A stretch of DNA of 64,000 bases, taken from Flavobacteriaceae bacterium PS02336. GTDB lineage: Bacteria > Bacteroidota > Bacteroidia > Flavobacteriales > Flavobacteriaceae. The stretch spans positions 62,001 through 126,000 of the forward strand of contig JASCOF010000007.1 of NCBI GenBank assembly GCA_029960065.1. The letters are read 5' to 3'. The position numbers and the translations under genes were made by a program. Every line of letters starts with the position of its first letter. Within the stretch, counting starts at the first letter, position 1. Below the pieces are notes generated by a model. That model had not been told where the DNA came from. It did not search any database and saw only the letters and a program-made list of their open reading frames with translations. Positions 63,264-64,000 of this stretch are shown here, in pieces.

Positions 63264-64000
63264 ATGAAGAACAATCTTTTAGCGTACTTATTATTTTTTT
63301 TAAGTGTACAAACCTATGCACAAATTACATTTGAAAAAGGATATTTTATTGACAACAATGACAAAAAAACAACTTGCCTAATTAAAAATGTTGAATGGAG
63401 TAATAATCCATCAGAAATACAATACAAATTAGACGAACAAGATCAGCCTGTAAATATTTCAATACAACAAATAAAAGCATTCGGAATTGACAATCAGTCC
63501 AAGTATGAGCGATTTACTGTTGACATAGATAAATCCAGCCAAGCAATTAGAGAAATGGGGTATGATAAAAATCCTCAATTCAAAAAAGAAACTTTACTTT
63601 TAAAAGTTCTAATAGAAGGAAAAGCAAGCTTATATGGATATAATTCGAGCAGTACTACACGCTTCTTTTTTAAAACAGATTCACTGCCAATTAATCAGTT
63701 AATCTATAAATCTTATAAAACTGCCGAAGAACAGATTGCACAAAACAAACAATACAAACAGCAGTTGTGGATGGCTTTAAAATGCGATAATATTACTATT
63801 AATGATCTAGAAAAAGTTGATTATAGAGAGAAAAGCCTTTTAAAGTTTTTTACCAGATACAATCAATGCAATAATTCTGAATCCGTAACTTTTAATTCTG
63901 ATGTCAAAAAAGATTTATTTAACCTAAATATCAGACCAGGAATAACGAGTTCTTCACTCTCAATTACTAATTCTGAGATGTCAACTCCAGATTACAACAG
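63264..64000 (+). CDS. Secreted protein of unknown function (3' end beyond window)
   Basis: The ORF runs off the window after 245 codons. It has a signal peptide (MKNNLLAYLLFFLSVQTYAQ). The mature part begins ITFEKGYFIDNNDKKTTCLI, a pattern I associate with Bacteroidetes outer-membrane proteins that have an N-terminal soluble domain followed by a beta barrel, but the barrel is not visible here. Function unknown. Confidence 0.75.
   Translation, partial: MKNNLLAYLLFFLSVQTYAQITFEKGYFIDNNDKKTTCLIKNVEWSNNPSEIQYKLDEQDQPVNISIQQIKAFGIDNQSKYERFTVDIDKSSQAIREMGYDKNPQFKKETLLLKVLIEGKASLYGYNSSSTTRFFFKTDSLPINQLIYKSYKTAEEQIAQNKQYKQQLWMALKCDNITINDLEKVDYREKSLLKFFTRYNQCNNSESVTFNSDVKKDLFNLNIRPGITSSSLSITNSEMSTPDYN

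Overview
The window looks like a chromosomal segment of a Flavobacterium-type Bacteroidetes. The genome is AT-rich. Promoters have the form TTTG-N18/19-TAnnTTTG, and genes generally lack Shine-Dalgarno sequences. There are SusC/SusD pairs, an Asn/Gln-rich Rho, and many flavobacterial domain families (DUF3667, DUF4293, DUF4919, DUF2975 with a small HTH). I saw no tRNA, rRNA, CRISPR array, insertion sequence or prophage.

Bases 1-25,700 form a sulfur-acquisition and sulfur-storage region. Order: the 5' end of moeA (minus strand); susC-susD-arylsulfatase; a small membrane protein, a di-iron fatty-acid-hydroxylase-family protein and a rhodanese-thioredoxin fusion; a second sulfatase; a YeiH-type exporter gene broken by one in-frame stop; a second susC-susD and a third sulfatase; then serine acetyltransferase, cysteine synthase, a family 2A (SrpI-like) encapsulin and its cysteine desulfurase cargo with a long N-terminal extension. 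The likely logic is import of organosulfates across the outer membrane, release of sulfate, cysteine synthesis, and deposition of sulfur by desulfurase inside an encapsulin shell.

The most striking signal is the shared control region. Three operons (susCD-1, susCD-2, cysE-cysK-encapsulin-desulfurase) start with the same promoter (TTTG-N19-TAACTTTG), the same 17-bp imperfect palindrome directly after it, and a 28-codon ORF with a non-ATG start ending in Met-Cys-x-Cys-Cys-stop. The three peptides share 14 of 28 residues without gaps and differ at synonymous sites, including cysteine codons. I interpret them as cysteine-responsive leader peptides. Both susC leaders also carry a 51-nt block (48 identical positions) with a hairpin that sequesters the ATG of a second conserved micro-ORF; in susCD-1 it is preceded by a ten-codon ORF with three consecutive cysteine codons. 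The 17-bp site occurs a fourth time, inverted, before the hydroxylase group.

Bases 25,700-41,400 are mostly housekeeping: ornithine aminotransferase and a divergent Lrp-type regulator, a dienelactone-hydrolase-like protein, DUF3667, M28 peptidase, rho, DUF4293, a two-component pair, a phosphodiesterase, truA, an ABC exporter, an HNH-like protein and lpdA. Bases 41,400-64,000 hold small accessory genes: AraC regulators beside NmrA-like reductases, GNATs, DUF1801, SUFU, DUF2314-ankyrin, TPM, an arginase-family protein, an MG2-like surface protein, hydrolases, a lactonase-fold protein and a LOG-family protein. An AraC gene and a DUF1801 gene are each broken by a single lesion. Intergenic space is rich in inverted repeats and a recurring AATCCGAT-type terminator.
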